From Sulfuricurvum sp. PD_MW2 (lineage in GTDB: Bacteria; Campylobacterota; Campylobacteria; Campylobacterales; Sulfurimonadaceae): 64,000 bases of DNA. Location of the stretch: contig NZ_NSIU01000001.1 in NCBI RefSeq assembly GCF_002633015.1, positions 124,001 to 188,000 of the forward strand, in the 5' to 3' direction. This document shows, piece by piece, positions 46,432 to 56,764 of the stretch. The first letter of the stretch is position 1. Each line of letters starts with the position of its first letter. Under the pieces are notes generated by a model. The model had not been told where the DNA came from, did not search any database, and saw nothing but the letters and a program-made list of their open reading frames with translations. Both the position numbers and the translations under genes were made by a program.

Positions 46432-47671
46432 TTTCTCTCACTTCCGATCGGACGACTCTGCGGTCGTTCATCGCCTCAAATTGATCCCCGACACTCAAGG
46501 TATCCAAATCGATTACTTTTCCATCACGGGCGATTTGCGCAAATCCGCTTTTGTTTTTGTGTTTTGGATGGTGTGATTCAAAACTGTTTTTCATATGCAT
46601 AATCAGCGACTCTTTCTCTCTAAACCGCTGTATAGTCCCTCTTTCCATCGCCTCTTTGAGGGTCGGTATCTCACTCATGGCACGCTGCAACCGCTGTAGT
46701 ATCTGCATCTCAAAACGCTTTTTTAACTCCGTAACGATCTCTTTTTGACTCTCCAAACGGTATTCAATTCCGTTGCGTTTAAACCCCTCTGCCATAGCGC
46801 TTAATTGGTCCCGCTTACGTGCTAATTGCTGTTGGATCATGCTAAGCGCTCTGAGTTGCATCTCATCGATACTTTGTGTAAACTCATTTTGGTCAGGGAG
46901 AAGCATCTGCATCGCCGCGCTCGGTGTCGGAGCACGCATATCGGCGACATAGTCACTGATGACCCAATCGATCTCATGCCCTACCGCTGACATCACCGGA
47001 GTAGTCATCGCAAATATAGCATCCGCTACGATCTCTTCATTAAACGCCCATAGATCCTCGATACTGCCGCCGCCCCGTCCGACGACAACCGCATCCGCAT
47101 TCAACGTGTCGGCATAGAGCAATGCATCGGCTATTTGAGACCCTGCACGCTCACCCTGCACCAATACGTCTAAGACGATGAGTTTGATCAGTGGCCAACG
47201 ATGGGAAGCAACACGCTGCATATCCTGCAATGCTGCGCCTGTTGCCGAAGTAACCAAAACGATTGTTTGAGGGAATTTTGGAAAAGCTTTTTTATGTGAA
47301 GGATCAAAATACCCCTTTTCGGAGAGTTTGGTCTTTAGTTGTTCAAATGCCACTGCAAGTGCCCCGACTCCATAGGGTTCAGCACTAAAGGCATTAATCT
47401 GATACTCTCCGCGCGGTTTATAAAGAGAAAGTGCGCCGTGCAAAATAATATGTGCACCCTCTTCGAGACGAAATTTTAGCCGTGCGGCATTCCCTTTAAA
47501 CATCACACATTTGATGGAGGAATCGTTGTCTTTGAGAGTAAAATAGATGTGTCCGCTGCCATGGTGGGTAATACGGGAGAGTTCTCCCTCGACACTGACA
47601 AATTCAAAAGAGGTTTCTAGCAGTGTCTTGATCTGCTCATTGAGAGAAGAGACACTAAGGGTTGTTGCCAT
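46418..47671 (-). CDS. xseA: Exodeoxyribonuclease VII large subunit
   Basis: 417 residues. The N-terminal OB-fold (about 1-100) includes HIYFTLKDNDSSIKCVMFKG. The catalytic domain has VVVGRGGGSIEDLWAFN and PVMSAVGHEIDW, then a coiled coil. It degrades single-stranded DNA to oligonucleotides with XseB, whose gene is not here. It follows ubiE by 5 bases. Confidence 0.95.
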   Translation of the reverse strand: MATTLSVSSLNEQIKTLLETSFEFVSVEGELSRITHHGSGHIYFTLKDNDSSIKCVMFKGNAARLKFRLEEGAHIILHGALSLYKPRGEYQINAFSAEPYGVGALAVAFEQLKTKLSEKGYFDPSHKKAFPKFPQTIVLVTSATGAALQDMQRVASHRWPLIKLIVLDVLVQGERAGSQIADALLYADTLNADAVVVGRGGGSIEDLWAFNEEIVADAIFAMTTPVMSAVGHEIDWVISDYVADMRAPTPSAAMQMLLPDQNEFTQSIDEMQLRALSMIQQQLARKRDQLSAMAEGFKRNGIEYRLESQKEIVTELKKRFEMQILQRLQRAMSEIPTLKEAMERGTIQRFREKESLIMHMKNSFESHHPKHKNKSGFAQIARDGKVIDLDTLSVGDQFEAMNDRRVVRSEVREIISM

Positions 47672-47676
47672 TGCGT

Positions 47677-48387
47677 TTACTTTTTACGGGCAATCATTAG
47701 TGTCGAAATATCCATCGAGAAGCTTTTCGTATAGAGCATCTCAAATCCCGCTTCTTCGAGTTCTGCTCTCATTTTCGCAACCGTCAAAAAACCCTCGATA
47801 GAATCGGGAAGATAGCGGTACGCTTCGTAGTTGTTGGAGATCAATCCACCGATACGCGGAAGAACATTATTCATATACCAATCACGCACTTTACCGAGCA
47901 TTGAGGGATTTTCATTTTTCATAAATTCAAGAATAACCACAAGACCGCCCGGTTTTAGAACGCGGTTAAACTCCCGCAACCCCGCTTGACGCTCGACTAC
48001 GTTGCGGATCCCGTACGAAATACTGATAATATCCGCACTTGCACCTCCTTGTGGAAGTTCAGTCGCCGGAGCAATATGAAATGCAAGTTCCGGAAATTTT
48101 TCCCGTCCGACACCCACCATCCCCTCTGATGGATCAACTCCTACAATTTTTGAAACAGCAACACCGTTTTTATCGGCCTGGCGACGCCAGTAACCCATCA
48201 TATCACCCGTACCGCACGCGACATCAACGATGGAATCAAGCGTAGAGGCATTGCAATAACCGTACGCCAAATCGCACGCACGCCGACGCCAAAACGTATC
48301 GACACCCATACTCAAAACACGGTTTGCTCGATCGTACGTCGGCGCTATATCATTAAACATCGATACGATTTTTTCTTGTTTGGTCAT
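47677..48387 (-). CDS. ubiE: Demethylmenaquinone methyltransferase (UbiE/MenG)
   Basis: 236 residues. SAM-dependent methylase with VDVACGTGDM (about residues 53-62) and the family start MFNDIAPTYDRANRVLSMG. It performs the last step of menaquinone synthesis. A hairpin separates it from upstream ribD. Confidence 0.95.
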   Translation of the reverse strand: MTKQEKIVSMFNDIAPTYDRANRVLSMGVDTFWRRRACDLAYGYCNASTLDSIVDVACGTGDMMGYWRRQADKNGVAVSKIVGVDPSEGMVGVGREKFPELAFHIAPATELPQGGASADIISISYGIRNVVERQAGLREFNRVLKPGGLVVILEFMKNENPSMLGKVRDWYMNNVLPRIGGLISNNYEAYRYLPDSIEGFLTVAKMRAELEEAGFEMLYTKSFSMDISTLMIARKK

Positions 48388-48408
48388 TTTGATCCTTTAT
48401 ACGCCGGC

Positions 48409-48438
48409 AGAAAGCTCACGCACGCTTGCGTGCTTTCT
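48409..48438. other. Long hairpin between ribD and ubiE
   Basis: Stem AGAAAGC plus ACGCA paired with TGCGT plus GCTTTCT, a total of 12 bp with a two-base bulge and a CGCT loop. No T tract follows in the operon direction and ubiE begins 22 bases later. It may be a weak terminator, an mRNA stabiliser, or a leader element. It does not match a riboswitch I know. Confidence 0.5.
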
Positions 48439-48441
48439 AAA

Positions 48442-49455
48442 TTATTGTTTATTTTTCATCCAAAGGATAATATTATCGGTGATTTTAGCGCTAAGAACCT
48501 CAAAATCCTCTTGCACCATTCCAAGAGTTTGTGATCCCCCACCGATTTTCGGTGCAATGTAACTCAAATGCCAATCGCATACCTCACGAGATGCTTCAAA
48601 CATTCCTGCACCCCCCTCTATCATTACCAAACGATACTCTTTGATTCGCTCAAATGTTGGTTCAATAAATACGTGACGGTTAGGGATACTAAAAAGTGGG
48701 ATTGTTCTATCAAAATCACTGCTTTGTGAGTAGATCAAGACGTCGGGGGCTTTCCCCTCGACCAGCCGTGCATCGAGAGTTGGGCGATCACTGCGCACCG
48801 TATTGCCTCCGATCACGATCAAATCGCACTTATCGCGAAGCGTATGTACGTGGTTCCGTGAAGATTCTGAACTGATAATACCTTTATCTATGGTACCATC
48901 TAAACGTTGCGCCCACTTGAAAAATACAAACGGGTTCTTTTGCCATTGAACAAAAGGTTCCAATAGTACCTTTCCCTCTGTTTCCATGACACCGAATCTA
49001 CATTTAATCCCGCTATCTTCGAGAACTTTTCTTCCGTTTGCCGCTTCGGGATTTGGGTCCATGCATGCTATAAATACCTCTTTGATCCCTAAATCTCGGA
49101 CCAACAATGCGCATGAAGGAGTTTTACCGCTATGTGAACACGGTTCCAGCGTCACTGCCATTGAGATCGAATGAAATAGTCCGTTGTGATGTGCTCTTAG
49201 ATAATCATGTATTGCGTGAGAATCATCGCTGTGCGCTATTGTGTTATCACCGCTGAGAAGCGTATAGGCATCGCGTAATGCATAGACTTCTGCATGAGGT
49301 CCGCCTGCAAATTTATGCGCACCGATAGATAGAACTTCACCGTATTCACCGATGCAAACAGCACCGACAGCAGGGTTAGGGAAAGTAAGAAGTTGATAGT
49401 CCCACGCTGCATTAAGAGCGAGGGTCATAGCGTGGTGGGCTACAGAGGTATCCAT
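48442..49455 (-). CDS. ribD: Riboflavin biosynthesis bifunctional deaminase/reductase RibD
   Basis: 337 residues. The N-terminal deaminase domain (about 1-145) has the zinc-site HAEVYAL and CSHSGKTPSC. The C-terminal reductase domain is shortened but retains SRNHVHTLRDKCDLIVIGGN. The start ATG at 49455 overlaps the rimP TAA; a GTG at 49461 lies two codons upstream. The reductase half ends earlier than in E. coli RibD. It makes the pyrimidine precursor of riboflavin. Confidence 0.92.
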   Translation of the reverse strand: MDTSVAHHAMTLALNAAWDYQLLTFPNPAVGAVCIGEYGEVLSIGAHKFAGGPHAEVYALRDAYTLLSGDNTIAHSDDSHAIHDYLRAHHNGLFHSISMAVTLEPCSHSGKTPSCALLVRDLGIKEVFIACMDPNPEAANGRKVLEDSGIKCRFGVMETEGKVLLEPFVQWQKNPFVFFKWAQRLDGTIDKGIISSESSRNHVHTLRDKCDLIVIGGNTVRSDRPTLDARLVEGKAPDVLIYSQSSDFDRTIPLFSIPNRHVFIEPTFERIKEYRLVMIEGGAGMFEASREVCDWHLSYIAPKIGGGSQTLGMVQEDFEVLSAKITDNIILWMKNKQ

Positions 49456-49886
49456 TACCACTCGAAGTAAGTTTTTGCCTTGCTGATAGAGCGAAAGGGG
49501 ACAGTATGCGTTTCTCCCTCTTTCGTTTTGATGGTAATCTCTTCGTTTTGGGCAGAGACCATTTCACCATCAAATTTTTCTTTATTTACGGTTGAAAAAA
49601 CAACTTTTTCCCCGATTGACTGGGCAAAATGCTCTAAGGTTTTGAGGCGACGTTCAATCCCGGGACTGCTCACTTCAAGACGGTATTCTCCTCCGACTGG
49701 AGGGGTAACATCCAAAAGCGGAGAGATCAGATGCGTTGCTTCGACACATTGGTCCAAACTCACTCCACCCGGTGCAGTTACACTGACACGATAAATAGTG
49801 TTTTCGTTTTCATTCAAAATAGCCGCATCGTATAAAGACAAGCCGATTGATTCAACCATTTTTTTGATATCTGATTCAAGACTCAT
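49455..49886 (-). CDS. rimP: Ribosome maturation factor RimP
   Basis: 143 residues from the ATG at 49886, which has AAGGAG seven bases upstream. An in-frame start at 49961 would overlap rbfA by 86 bases and add 25 basic residues. RimP assists 30S assembly. The core EVSSPGIERRLK (about residue 78) is diagnostic. Confidence 0.93.
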   Translation of the reverse strand: MSLESDIKKMVESIGLSLYDAAILNENENTIYRVSVTAPGGVSLDQCVEATHLISPLLDVTPPVGGEYRLEVSSPGIERRLKTLEHFAQSIGEKVVFSTVNKEKFDGEMVSAQNEEITIKTKEGETHTVPFRSISKAKTYFEW

Positions 49887-50241
49887 TTTTTTTCTCCTTG
49901 GCAATTTTGGCAAACAACGCTTCAATATTTTGACTACGCTTAAGCGTATCGTCGAAAACAAAAGTCATCCGTGGACTACGAAACCACCCCTGATCCTTCA
50001 TACAATGTTCTTCGATAATTGGACGGGCTTTTTCAAGCAGTTTCAAAAATGCGGCTTGTTCTTGGGCAGTATAGTCGTGTGGATCGAGATACACTTTTGC
50101 ATCACTTCGTCCACGCGAACAATGAACATCGATCACATCCACCTCACGCACACGCGCATCGGAAAGCTGGCTGATCGCTTCGGGAATCAGCTCTTTTAGG
50201 ATCGATTCGGTCCGTTTGAGTTTGATTTGCGCCGGTGTCAC
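49876..50241 (-). CDS. rbfA: Ribosome-binding factor A
   Basis: 121 residues with a KH-like fold. It binds the 16S 5' helix during 30S maturation. The start is GTG at 50241, which overlaps the infB stop as GTGA; no ATG is in frame before the conserved [11 protein letters not shown] region. The order infB-rbfA-rimP is classic. Confidence 0.92.
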   Translation of the reverse strand: MTPAQIKLKRTESILKELIPEAISQLSDARVREVDVIDVHCSRGRSDAKVYLDPHDYTAQEQAAFLKLLEKARPIIEEHCMKDQGWFRSPRMTFVFDDTLKRSQNIEALFAKIAKEKKNES

Positions 50242-52778
50242 AGGGATACTTTTTTCTCGATTTTGGTAAAGGTCTCGATGACGTCGCCCACTTTGACATC
50301 GGTGTATCCGTTGAGAACAACACCACAATCAAACCCTTTGGTAACTTCTTTGACATCATCTTTAAATCGGCGCAATGAAGTGAGATCGCCCTCATGGATA
50401 ACAACACCCTGTCGGATAACGCGAACCATTCCGCCACGTACCAATTTACCGTCAACAACGACACACCCTGCGATTGTTCCGCCGCCTTTTGGCATCGGGA
50501 ATGTATCGCGAACTTCTGCTTGACCGGTATTTTCTTCACGGAACTGCGGAGCCATCATGCCGGTCAACATTGCCGTAACGTCGTCGATCAATTGATAAAT
50601 GATCGAATACGTTTGAATTTTGATTCCCATTTGTTTTGCTAGGGCATTTACATTACCTGTCGGTCGGACGTTAAATCCGATCAATGCACAATTTTCACTG
50701 TTATTCACGAGTGCCACGTCATTTTCGGTAATTCCACCGACACCGCTCGAAATCACTTCAACTTTAACTTCTTCATTACGTAATTCAGAAAGAGCTGATT
50801 TAATTGCTTCGAGTGATCCGTGAACGTCGGTTTTAAGGACCACTTTAAGCGCTTTCAAACGTCCTTCCGCAATCAACGAACTCAATTCGTCAAGGGTTGT
50901 TTTCGTACTGTGTGAAAGTTCACGGTGACGATCGTATTCGTATCGTTTTTGTGCAATCTCACGTGCTTCTTTGTCACCTTCTACCACCATCAATATTTCA
51001 CCCGATGGCGGAACGTCGCTAAGACCTACAACAACAGCTGTTTCACTCGGTCCAATCTGTTTGAGCTGCGCTTTGCGATCATTGATTAATGCACGAACGC
51101 GTCCGTATGCACTTCCGCACACAATGTTGTCACCGATTTTGAGGGTACCGTTTTGAACGATAACGGTAGCAACCGGCCCGCGTCCTTTTTCCAATGTCGA
51201 TTCAACGACGACGGCTTTAGCCATATTGGTTGGATTTGCTTTGAGTTCCATGATCTCGGCTTGGAGCAAAATCGCTTCGAGCAAATCATCGATACCCGTC
51301 ATCGCTTTTGCCGATACACCAACGAACTCAATATCTCCGCCCCAATCGACCGGGTTAAGCCCGAGTTCGGCCATTTGCGCTTTTACCATATCCGGATTAG
51401 CACCCGGTTTGTCCATTTTATTGATTGCGACGATTACCGGTACTTTTGCTTCTTGAGCATGTTTAACTGACTCGCGCGTTTGCGGTTTCACGCCATCGTC
51501 TGCCGCAACGACGATAACAATAATATCGGTCAATTGTGCACCGCGAGCACGCATAGAGCTAAACGCTTCGTGTCCCGGAGTATCGAGGAATGTGATCAAT
51601 TTACCGTGCTGCTCTACTGAATAGGCACCGATATGCTGTGTAATTCCACCCGCTTCACCGTGTGCTACTTTCGCATTTCGGATCGCATCGAGGAGTGATG
51701 TTTTACCGTGGTCAACGTGTCCCATGATCGTGATAACCGGAGGACGTTCCTCCATTCCCTCTTCGTCGATTGTCGCTTCTTCGTACATCTCTTCGAGGTT
51801 AAAGGCATCTTTTGGGTCAATCGTGGTTACTTCGATTCCGAATTCACTTGCCAAAATTTCGATTTCATCTTTTCCGAGGAAATCATTTTTGGTTACCATC
51901 ATACCGAGGTTGAAAAGAATTTTGATCACTTCTGAGAGTGGTTGACGCACTTTGTCGGCAAATTCATAAACACGGATGTCTTCAGGAATTTCAACATGGG
52001 TAATAACTTCGTCTTCTTTGACGTCACGTGTATATTTTTTACGTGCTTCACGAGAGACTTGACGCGGTTTATTTCTATTTGCACCCTGTTTTTTACCGGA
52101 ATTGCGGCCAATCGGTTTTTTCTCTTTCGGTTTTTGTTCTTCTTCCGGTTCAACTTTAGCGCCCAAATCATTGAAGTCCATCAATACGATTTGGTCATCT
52201 TCGTAATCCATTGAAATATCAGAAATACCGCCGCCAAAAATGTCAAGTTTAACACCTTGATCTTTTTTCTGTACCGGAGCATTGTTATTCTGTGCTTTTT
52301 TAGCACGTTTTGCTTCTAATTCACGTTGAGCTTGCTCACTCAATTTTCCGTAGCTTGATACGGACGATGCACTTGTCTGTACTACAGGAGCCACTACTTC
52401 TTCTTCCTGCGGGCGCTTTTTCTTGACAATTTTCAAACCAGAGCGTTTTGGTGCTTCTTCATCGATTGAAGGAGTTTCTGGAACCGCTTCTTCACGTGAT
52501 TCTGGAGCGGTATTCACCATAGTAACCACCGTTTCTACAGGAGTAACCGGAGTTTGTGTCTCTTCTTGCACAGCTGTTTTTGGAGATGACTTCGGTGCAG
52601 CGGTCTCTGTTGATGCCCCACTCATGATATAGTTCATGATTTGCTCAGCTTCTTCAATCGAAACCGAACTTGAGGCCGTTTTAACATTCAGTCCCATTGC
52701 GGCTGCTTTATCCACGACCTCTTTTGAATTGATACCAAGCTCTTTGGCAATTTCATGAACTCTAACTTTATCCATCAT
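50238..52778 (-). CDS. infB: Translation initiation factor IF-2
   Basis: 846 residues. The N-terminal region has the IF2N domain and a low-complexity linker (about 60-260). The G domain has [15 protein letters not shown] (about 354-368), [16 protein letters not shown] and [12 protein letters not shown]-terminal domains bind fMet-tRNA. Two adjacent ATGs (52778, 52775) are possible; GGAG lies ten bases before the first. Confidence 0.97.
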   Translation of the reverse strand: MMDKVRVHEIAKELGINSKEVVDKAAAMGLNVKTASSSVSIEEAEQIMNYIMSGASTETAAPKSSPKTAVQEETQTPVTPVETVVTMVNTAPESREEAVPETPSIDEEAPKRSGLKIVKKKRPQEEEVVAPVVQTSASSVSSYGKLSEQAQRELEAKRAKKAQNNNAPVQKKDQGVKLDIFGGGISDISMDYEDDQIVLMDFNDLGAKVEPEEEQKPKEKKPIGRNSGKKQGANRNKPRQVSREARKKYTRDVKEDEVITHVEIPEDIRVYEFADKVRQPLSEVIKILFNLGMMVTKNDFLGKDEIEILASEFGIEVTTIDPKDAFNLEEMYEEATIDEEGMEERPPVITIMGHVDHGKTSLLDAIRNAKVAHGEAGGITQHIGAYSVEQHGKLITFLDTPGHEAFSSMRARGAQLTDIIVIVVAADDGVKPQTRESVKHAQEAKVPVIVAINKMDKPGANPDMVKAQMAELGLNPVDWGGDIEFVGVSAKAMTGIDDLLEAILLQAEIMELKANPTNMAKAVVVESTLEKGRGPVATVIVQNGTLKIGDNIVCGSAYGRVRALINDRKAQLKQIGPSETAVVVGLSDVPPSGEILMVVEGDKEAREIAQKRYEYDRHRELSHSTKTTLDELSSLIAEGRLKALKVVLKTDVHGSLEAIKSALSELRNEEVKVEVISSGVGGITENDVALVNNSENCALIGFNVRPTGNVNALAKQMGIKIQTYSIIYQLIDDVTAMLTGMMAPQFREENTGQAEVRDTFPMPKGGGTIAGCVVVDGKLVRGGMVRVIRQGVVIHEGDLTSLRRFKDDVKEVTKGFDCGVVLNGYTDVKVGDVIETFTKIEKKVSL

Positions 52779-53022
52779 TAACGATGATCTCCTTTAACCG
52801 ATTCATTAGCTCTACCGTCGCGCCGCTTTTGCATTGTCGGGCAAGTTGGCCCGGAGTTTTTTTGTGTTCTACACAGTCACGACACAAATAAAAACTTCTC
52901 CCTTGATGACTGAAAGGTTCTAATGTACCTGCTCGGCACTGCAGTCTCAAAAGTGAAGATTGCGAAAAACGCTCACGACAAACCACACACATACGTATAG
53001 GCTGATGTAACTTTTGCGCCAT
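52768..53022 (-). CDS. ylxR: YlxR-family (DUF448) nucleic acid-binding protein
   Basis: 84 residues. A conserved CVVCRERF near the N-terminus and a second Cys pair (CRDC) define the family. In other bacteria YlxR modulates RNase P or transcription. It is placed before infB, as usual. The ATG at 53022 is preferred to an in-frame TTG at 53031. It overlaps infB by 11 bases. Confidence 0.85.
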   Translation of the reverse strand: MAQKLHQPIRMCVVCRERFSQSSLLRLQCRAGTLEPFSHQGRSFYLCRDCVEHKKTPGQLARQCKSGATVELMNRLKEIIVNDG

Positions 53023-53105
53023 TATATCCAATACTTTCTTTTATTTTCATTGTTTAGGCAAAGCCCTCTTAACTGCGATTGCAATGGGCCGCCTCAAATA
53101 GAGAG

Positions 53106-53111
53106 ATTATA
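53106..53111 (-). promoter_or_regulatory. -10 box of the ylxR-infB-rbfA-rimP-ribD operon
   Basis: Perfect TATAAT on the minus strand. A leader of about 75 bases would follow, with a weak GC-rich inverted repeat in its middle (around 53060-53090) that might be structured. Confidence 0.5.
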
Positions 53112-53120
53112 CTTCGTTTT

Positions 53121-54002
53121 TTAGCGTTCAACCACTAAACCGTCATTATCAAAACTTAAAATTTTAACCTCAAAATCACTGAATTCCGATTTGAATTTAT
53201 CGGCCAACATTTGTGCATCTTGGTCGTAAACCATGTTAAAAAATGTCGATCCGCTTCCTGATAGAGTCGACATCAAAGCTCCGTTGTCGTATGCCATTTT
53301 TTGAACGGCAAAGAGTTCCGGTAACATTTTCATCCGCACTTTCTGGTGAAAACGATCTTGGGTAGCCAGACGAAGCATCTCCCAATCTTCATTAAAAAAT
53401 GCCCCTACCGTAACCGCCGTATGCGAAAGATTAAATACCGCATTCTCTTTGCTGTACGATTTAGGAAGCGTTGTCCGGGATTTCGCGGTTGAAATCGGTT
53501 TATTCGGAATGACGACTACCGCTTTGAGATAATCAGGGAGGTGTTTTTGTTGAGAAAATACTTTTTGTTTCTCCACCATCGCTGCATTAAAGCCACCCAT
53601 AACAGCCGGAGTAATATTGTCGGGATGGGATTCATAGACCAATGCATGATTGAGGATACGACGTTTGGAAACTTTTACCCCTGCCGCTTCATGCGCACAG
53701 CTGATCGCACTCACGATGACTGCTGATGAGCTTCCAAGCCCTCTGGACATAGGAATTTGGTTGTAAAAAGTAAATTTGAAATTTTGACGTTTTTGCGTCA
53801 AACGGCGGTAGTGCTCGTTAAAAATGGAGACGAACAGATTGTTCCCTTTGAGACGCGGGTTGTTTTCCCCTTCTCCTTTGATCGAAACAGCAAAAAAACG
53901 TGACGGCACCAATTCTACTTGGTTACGTAAATCAACAGCAAGTCCTAATGAATCGAATCCTGGTCCTAAATTGGCACTTGTTGCAGGTACACTAACGAAC
54001 AA
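53121..54002 (-). CDS. thrB: Homoserine kinase
   Basis: 293 residues, GHMP kinase that phosphorylates homoserine for threonine synthesis. The N-terminal [16 protein letters not shown] and the ATP loop [16 protein letters not shown] (about 85-100) are characteristic. It follows tsaB by 9 bases. Confidence 0.95.
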   Translation of the reverse strand: MFVSVPATSANLGPGFDSLGLAVDLRNQVELVPSRFFAVSIKGEGENNPRLKGNNLFVSIFNEHYRRLTQKRQNFKFTFYNQIPMSRGLGSSSAVIVSAISCAHEAAGVKVSKRRILNHALVYESHPDNITPAVMGGFNAAMVEKQKVFSQQKHLPDYLKAVVVIPNKPISTAKSRTTLPKSYSKENAVFNLSHTAVTVGAFFNEDWEMLRLATQDRFHQKVRMKMLPELFAVQKMAYDNGALMSTLSGSGSTFFNMVYDQDAQMLADKFKSEFSDFEVKILSFDNDGLVVER

Positions 54003-54011
54003 ATAATTTCC

Positions 54012-54464
54012 TTATCCTACGGCATCAATCCCATAATAGGGAAGATTGTCCGCATCAAAATTTTCTAAATCGATGTATTTAGGGAGTTCAAACGCAATGA
54101 TTTCAGGTGTCTCTATCGGTTTTAACTCAATGACTGAGCTATTTTTAACAAAATAGAGCTTTCCAACTGCTTTGATGGGACTATTTTGATTGAAAAAAAA
54201 CGCATCTGTCGCTAAAAGGGGAATTTTTTTCGTAATACTCAGGGTTTTTAAAAAAAGATAGGTAACCTTGATCCCCATAAAACTTCCGGGACCTTTGGCA
54301 TAGATCAGATTCGAAAAACTGTATTTTTTGAGCAATGAATCAAAAATTTCAGGAAGCAGATCGGAACTCATCCCCTCTTGCTTGATCTCTTCTACCAAGG
54401 TACCCTCTTTATAGATACCGACTAAAAGAGGAGAACCCAGCGCAATCACCAGCGCATCATGCAT
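54012..54464 (-). CDS. tsaB: tRNA threonylcarbamoyladenosine (t6A) protein TsaB-like, short
   Basis: 150 residues, shorter than the 230 of E. coli TsaB; Campylobacterota versions are short. The ASKHA N-terminus (LVIALGSPLLVGIY) and the YAKGPGSFMGIKVTY motif are retained. TsaB scaffolds TsaD and TsaE in making t6A37. The second lobe is reduced. It overlaps lpxC by 8 bases. Confidence 0.82.
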   Translation of the reverse strand: MHDALVIALGSPLLVGIYKEGTLVEEIKQEGMSSDLLPEIFDSLLKKYSFSNLIYAKGPGSFMGIKVTYLFLKTLSITKKIPLLATDAFFFNQNSPIKAVGKLYFVKNSSVIELKPIETPEIIAFELPKYIDLENFDADNLPYYGIDAVG

Positions 54465-55341
54465 ATGCTTTGGCCAACTCTTTGGATTCGGCAGTCGCTA
54501 ATTCTACAATCTCATAATTTTCAGGATCTTTTAGCAGTTCCAGAGTCAATTTGTGGTTCAAATCATGACTCCCCGCAAATGCTTCGTAATTTCCGATAAA
54601 GTTCATCCCAATCAGCGACATATCACCGATCGCATCGAGAATTTTATGGCGAACAAACTCATCCCCGAAACGAAGCCCCTCTGGATTGAGAACTTTTTTA
54701 TCGTCCAATACAACCGCATTTTCCAAACTACCGCCGAGGGCAAGACCTTTTGAACGGAGATACTGCACTTCATGAACGAATCCGAATGTTCGTGCACGTG
54801 CTATCTCTTTTTTGTAGTTTTCTTTGGTAAATGCTAATACATAGCTTTGACGGTCAATCACAGGATGAGAGAATTTGATTGTAAAATCGTAATTCATGTC
54901 ATTAGAAGGGATCAATTTGACGTACTTATCCCCCTCTTGAACCATCACCTCTTTTTTAATCCGCATAATTTTTTTAGCAACATCTTGAGCGATCACACCT
55001 GCTTCTTCAAGCAGCATACAAAAACTCATGGATGAACCGTCCATCACCGGGATTTCATCCGCATCAACAATGACGCGAAGGTTATCAATACCATAGGCAT
55101 AGATCGCTGAGAGCATATGCTCAATCGTAGAAATCGTTACCCCATCACGCCCAATGACGGTTGCCATTTTTGTATCGACCACGTTTTCGGGGGTCAACGG
55201 AATAGAAATTCCAGCATCACTGCGATAAAAGACGATACCGCTGTTGGCACCAAGCGGTTCAAGGCGCAACTTTACGGGTGATCCGCGATGTAGTCCGATC
55301 CCTACGAGTTCAACACTTTTACCTATTGTTGTTTGCATCAT
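54457..55341 (-). CDS. lpxC: UDP-3-O-acyl-N-acetylglucosamine deacetylase LpxC
   Basis: 294 residues, zinc amidase and committed step of lipid A synthesis. Zinc ligands lie in STIEHMLSAIYAYGIDN (about residue 77) and HKILDAIGDMSL (about 235), with the catalytic-region His in GSHDLNHKLT (about 263). The first of two adjacent ATGs is used. A TATAAT at 55381-55386 (minus) lies 40 bases before it. Confidence 0.96.
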   Translation of the reverse strand: MMQTTIGKSVELVGIGLHRGSPVKLRLEPLGANSGIVFYRSDAGISIPLTPENVVDTKMATVIGRDGVTISTIEHMLSAIYAYGIDNLRVIVDADEIPVMDGSSMSFCMLLEEAGVIAQDVAKKIMRIKKEVMVQEGDKYVKLIPSNDMNYDFTIKFSHPVIDRQSYVLAFTKENYKKEIARARTFGFVHEVQYLRSKGLALGGSLENAVVLDDKKVLNPEGLRFGDEFVRHKILDAIGDMSLIGMNFIGNYEAFAGSHDLNHKLTLELLKDPENYEIVELATAESKELAKAYA

Positions 55342-55380
55342 AATGGGTGTTTCCCTCGTTCATAAACATTTAATAATAAA

Positions 55381-55386
55381 ATTATA
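55381..55386 (-). promoter_or_regulatory. -10 box of the lpxC-tsaB-thrB transcript
   Basis: Perfect TATAAT on the minus strand in the 52-base gap after the M23 peptidase gene, giving a leader of about 33 bases. Confidence 0.5.
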
Positions 55387-55393
55387 CCGTGTT

Positions 55394-56764
55394 TCAGCGT
55401 TGGTTAATAAAAACCTTCGCAGTATCAATTACACTTGTAATATTATCGGCAATCCATTTGCTATCCATCCACTCTTCAGGACGTACTTCGATCCCTTGTA
55501 CCAAAATTCCAAAATGGAGATGATCTCCCATCGCATATCCGCTCAAGCCGCTTTTCGCGATTTGTTGTCCCGGCACAATCGTATCGCCTTCTTGTACATT
55601 CACTTCAGAACAGTGTCCGTATAGCGTAAATAATCCCAATCCATGATCAATAATCGGTAGATTACCGTAAATACCGTTTGGCTGCGAAAAAACCACTTTA
55701 CCGCTATTGGATGATGTAATGACCCCCATATGGACACTTGCCAAATCAAGGCCCATATGATATGCGTTAGAGAGGTCCTCTTTACCTTTATAGCTGTAGA
55801 TACGGTGATCTCCGAAATCGGCAACTTTTTGACCGTTTACCAACGGATAAAAAGGGGCAGGTCTAAAATCAGGAATCAACGTTTGTGAAACCTTTGAGGT
55901 GATATCATGAATAATTTTTTCATTATCACTACGCACTTTTTCATTGATGATGCTAAATTGCTGCAAACGATCATCCACTCCCGCCGTTTGTTCATAGGTA
56001 TTGGCAAGTTCGGCAATTTTCCCTTCCAAAAACTGATCACTGAGTTCAATATTGGACACTTTGTAAGCATGGTCTTTCAAACGAAACGGAACACCGCTTT
56101 TTGCTTCATTGCCCGCTTTATCGCGTGCTACGACGGTCGCACTGAAACTTGCTTCTTGAACCGGCCAAGCGACCAAAGAAGCGTAATACCCCTTTTTAAT
56201 AAACGGTTGTGCAATAAAAGTCTTCCCGAAATTGGTCTGAATTTTCAAACTTTCCAGATTGGCATCTTCAGCTTTGAAAACGACGATTGCAGAACCCCCT
56301 TTTTGAATTTTGTATGAGTTGGCAACAATTGAGAGAGACGGCTGATGTTGGTCAATCACGAGGGTAAATTCTTCTTTATAGGTATTCCCCATAAAAAGGC
56401 CCCACAAACTGTTGTCCGTTGCCTCAATTTTTAGTACAACAGATGCGGCTTCTACACGGCGAACGCCATTTGGAGGGAGAATATCAAATGCTTGTTTGAC
56501 CTCTTTTGCAGGAGCTGTTTGATCCGAGACTACCCACTCATCATGAGGCGTTGTAATCGTAGCTCTAAACGATTTCAAACCGCTTGCATCTTCTACATTG
56601 ACATGAATCGGATCTCTAAAATTCCAATATCCTTGTTGCGAAATACTCACTTTTGGTTCATCACGTTCAAACAAAGGTGAAAAGCCCATAAATGCAAATA
56701 TCCCTATTACTGCAGCTCCTATGATCCATCCGATCAATCCCGAATTATTTCGGCCTCTTCTCAC
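55394..56764 (-). CDS. M23-family peptidoglycan endopeptidase, membrane-anchored
   Basis: 456 residues. One N-terminal membrane helix (about 9-27), a large periplasmic region (about 40-310) with two beta-rich modules, then an M23 domain with zinc-site HMGLDLA (about 340-346) and HLHFG (about 416-420). It should cut peptide crosslinks; related enzymes shape helical Campylobacterota cells. The start is GTG at 56764, overlapping the DHH gene stop as GTGA. The upstream beta modules resemble those of a C. jejuni peptidase next to lpxC. Confidence 0.9.
   Translation of the reverse strand: MRRGRNNSGLIGWIIGAAVIGIFAFMGFSPLFERDEPKVSISQQGYWNFRDPIHVNVEDASGLKSFRATITTPHDEWVVSDQTAPAKEVKQAFDILPPNGVRRVEAASVVLKIEATDNSLWGLFMGNTYKEEFTLVIDQHQPSLSIVANSYKIQKGGSAIVVFKAEDANLESLKIQTNFGKTFIAQPFIKKGYYASLVAWPVQEASFSATVVARDKAGNEAKSGVPFRLKDHAYKVSNIELSDQFLEGKIAELANTYEQTAGVDDRLQQFSIINEKVRSDNEKIIHDITSKVSQTLIPDFRPAPFYPLVNGQKVADFGDHRIYSYKGKEDLSNAYHMGLDLASVHMGVITSSNSGKVVFSQPNGIYGNLPIIDHGLGLFTLYGHCSEVNVQEGDTIVPGQQIAKSGLSGYAMGDHLHFGILVQGIEVRPEEWMDSKWIADNITSVIDTAKVFINQR

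Noticed and set aside
53032-53105. Riboswitch or ribosomal-protein leader before ylxR-infB
   Set aside because: Only a weak inverted repeat is visible and it matches no leader class I know.
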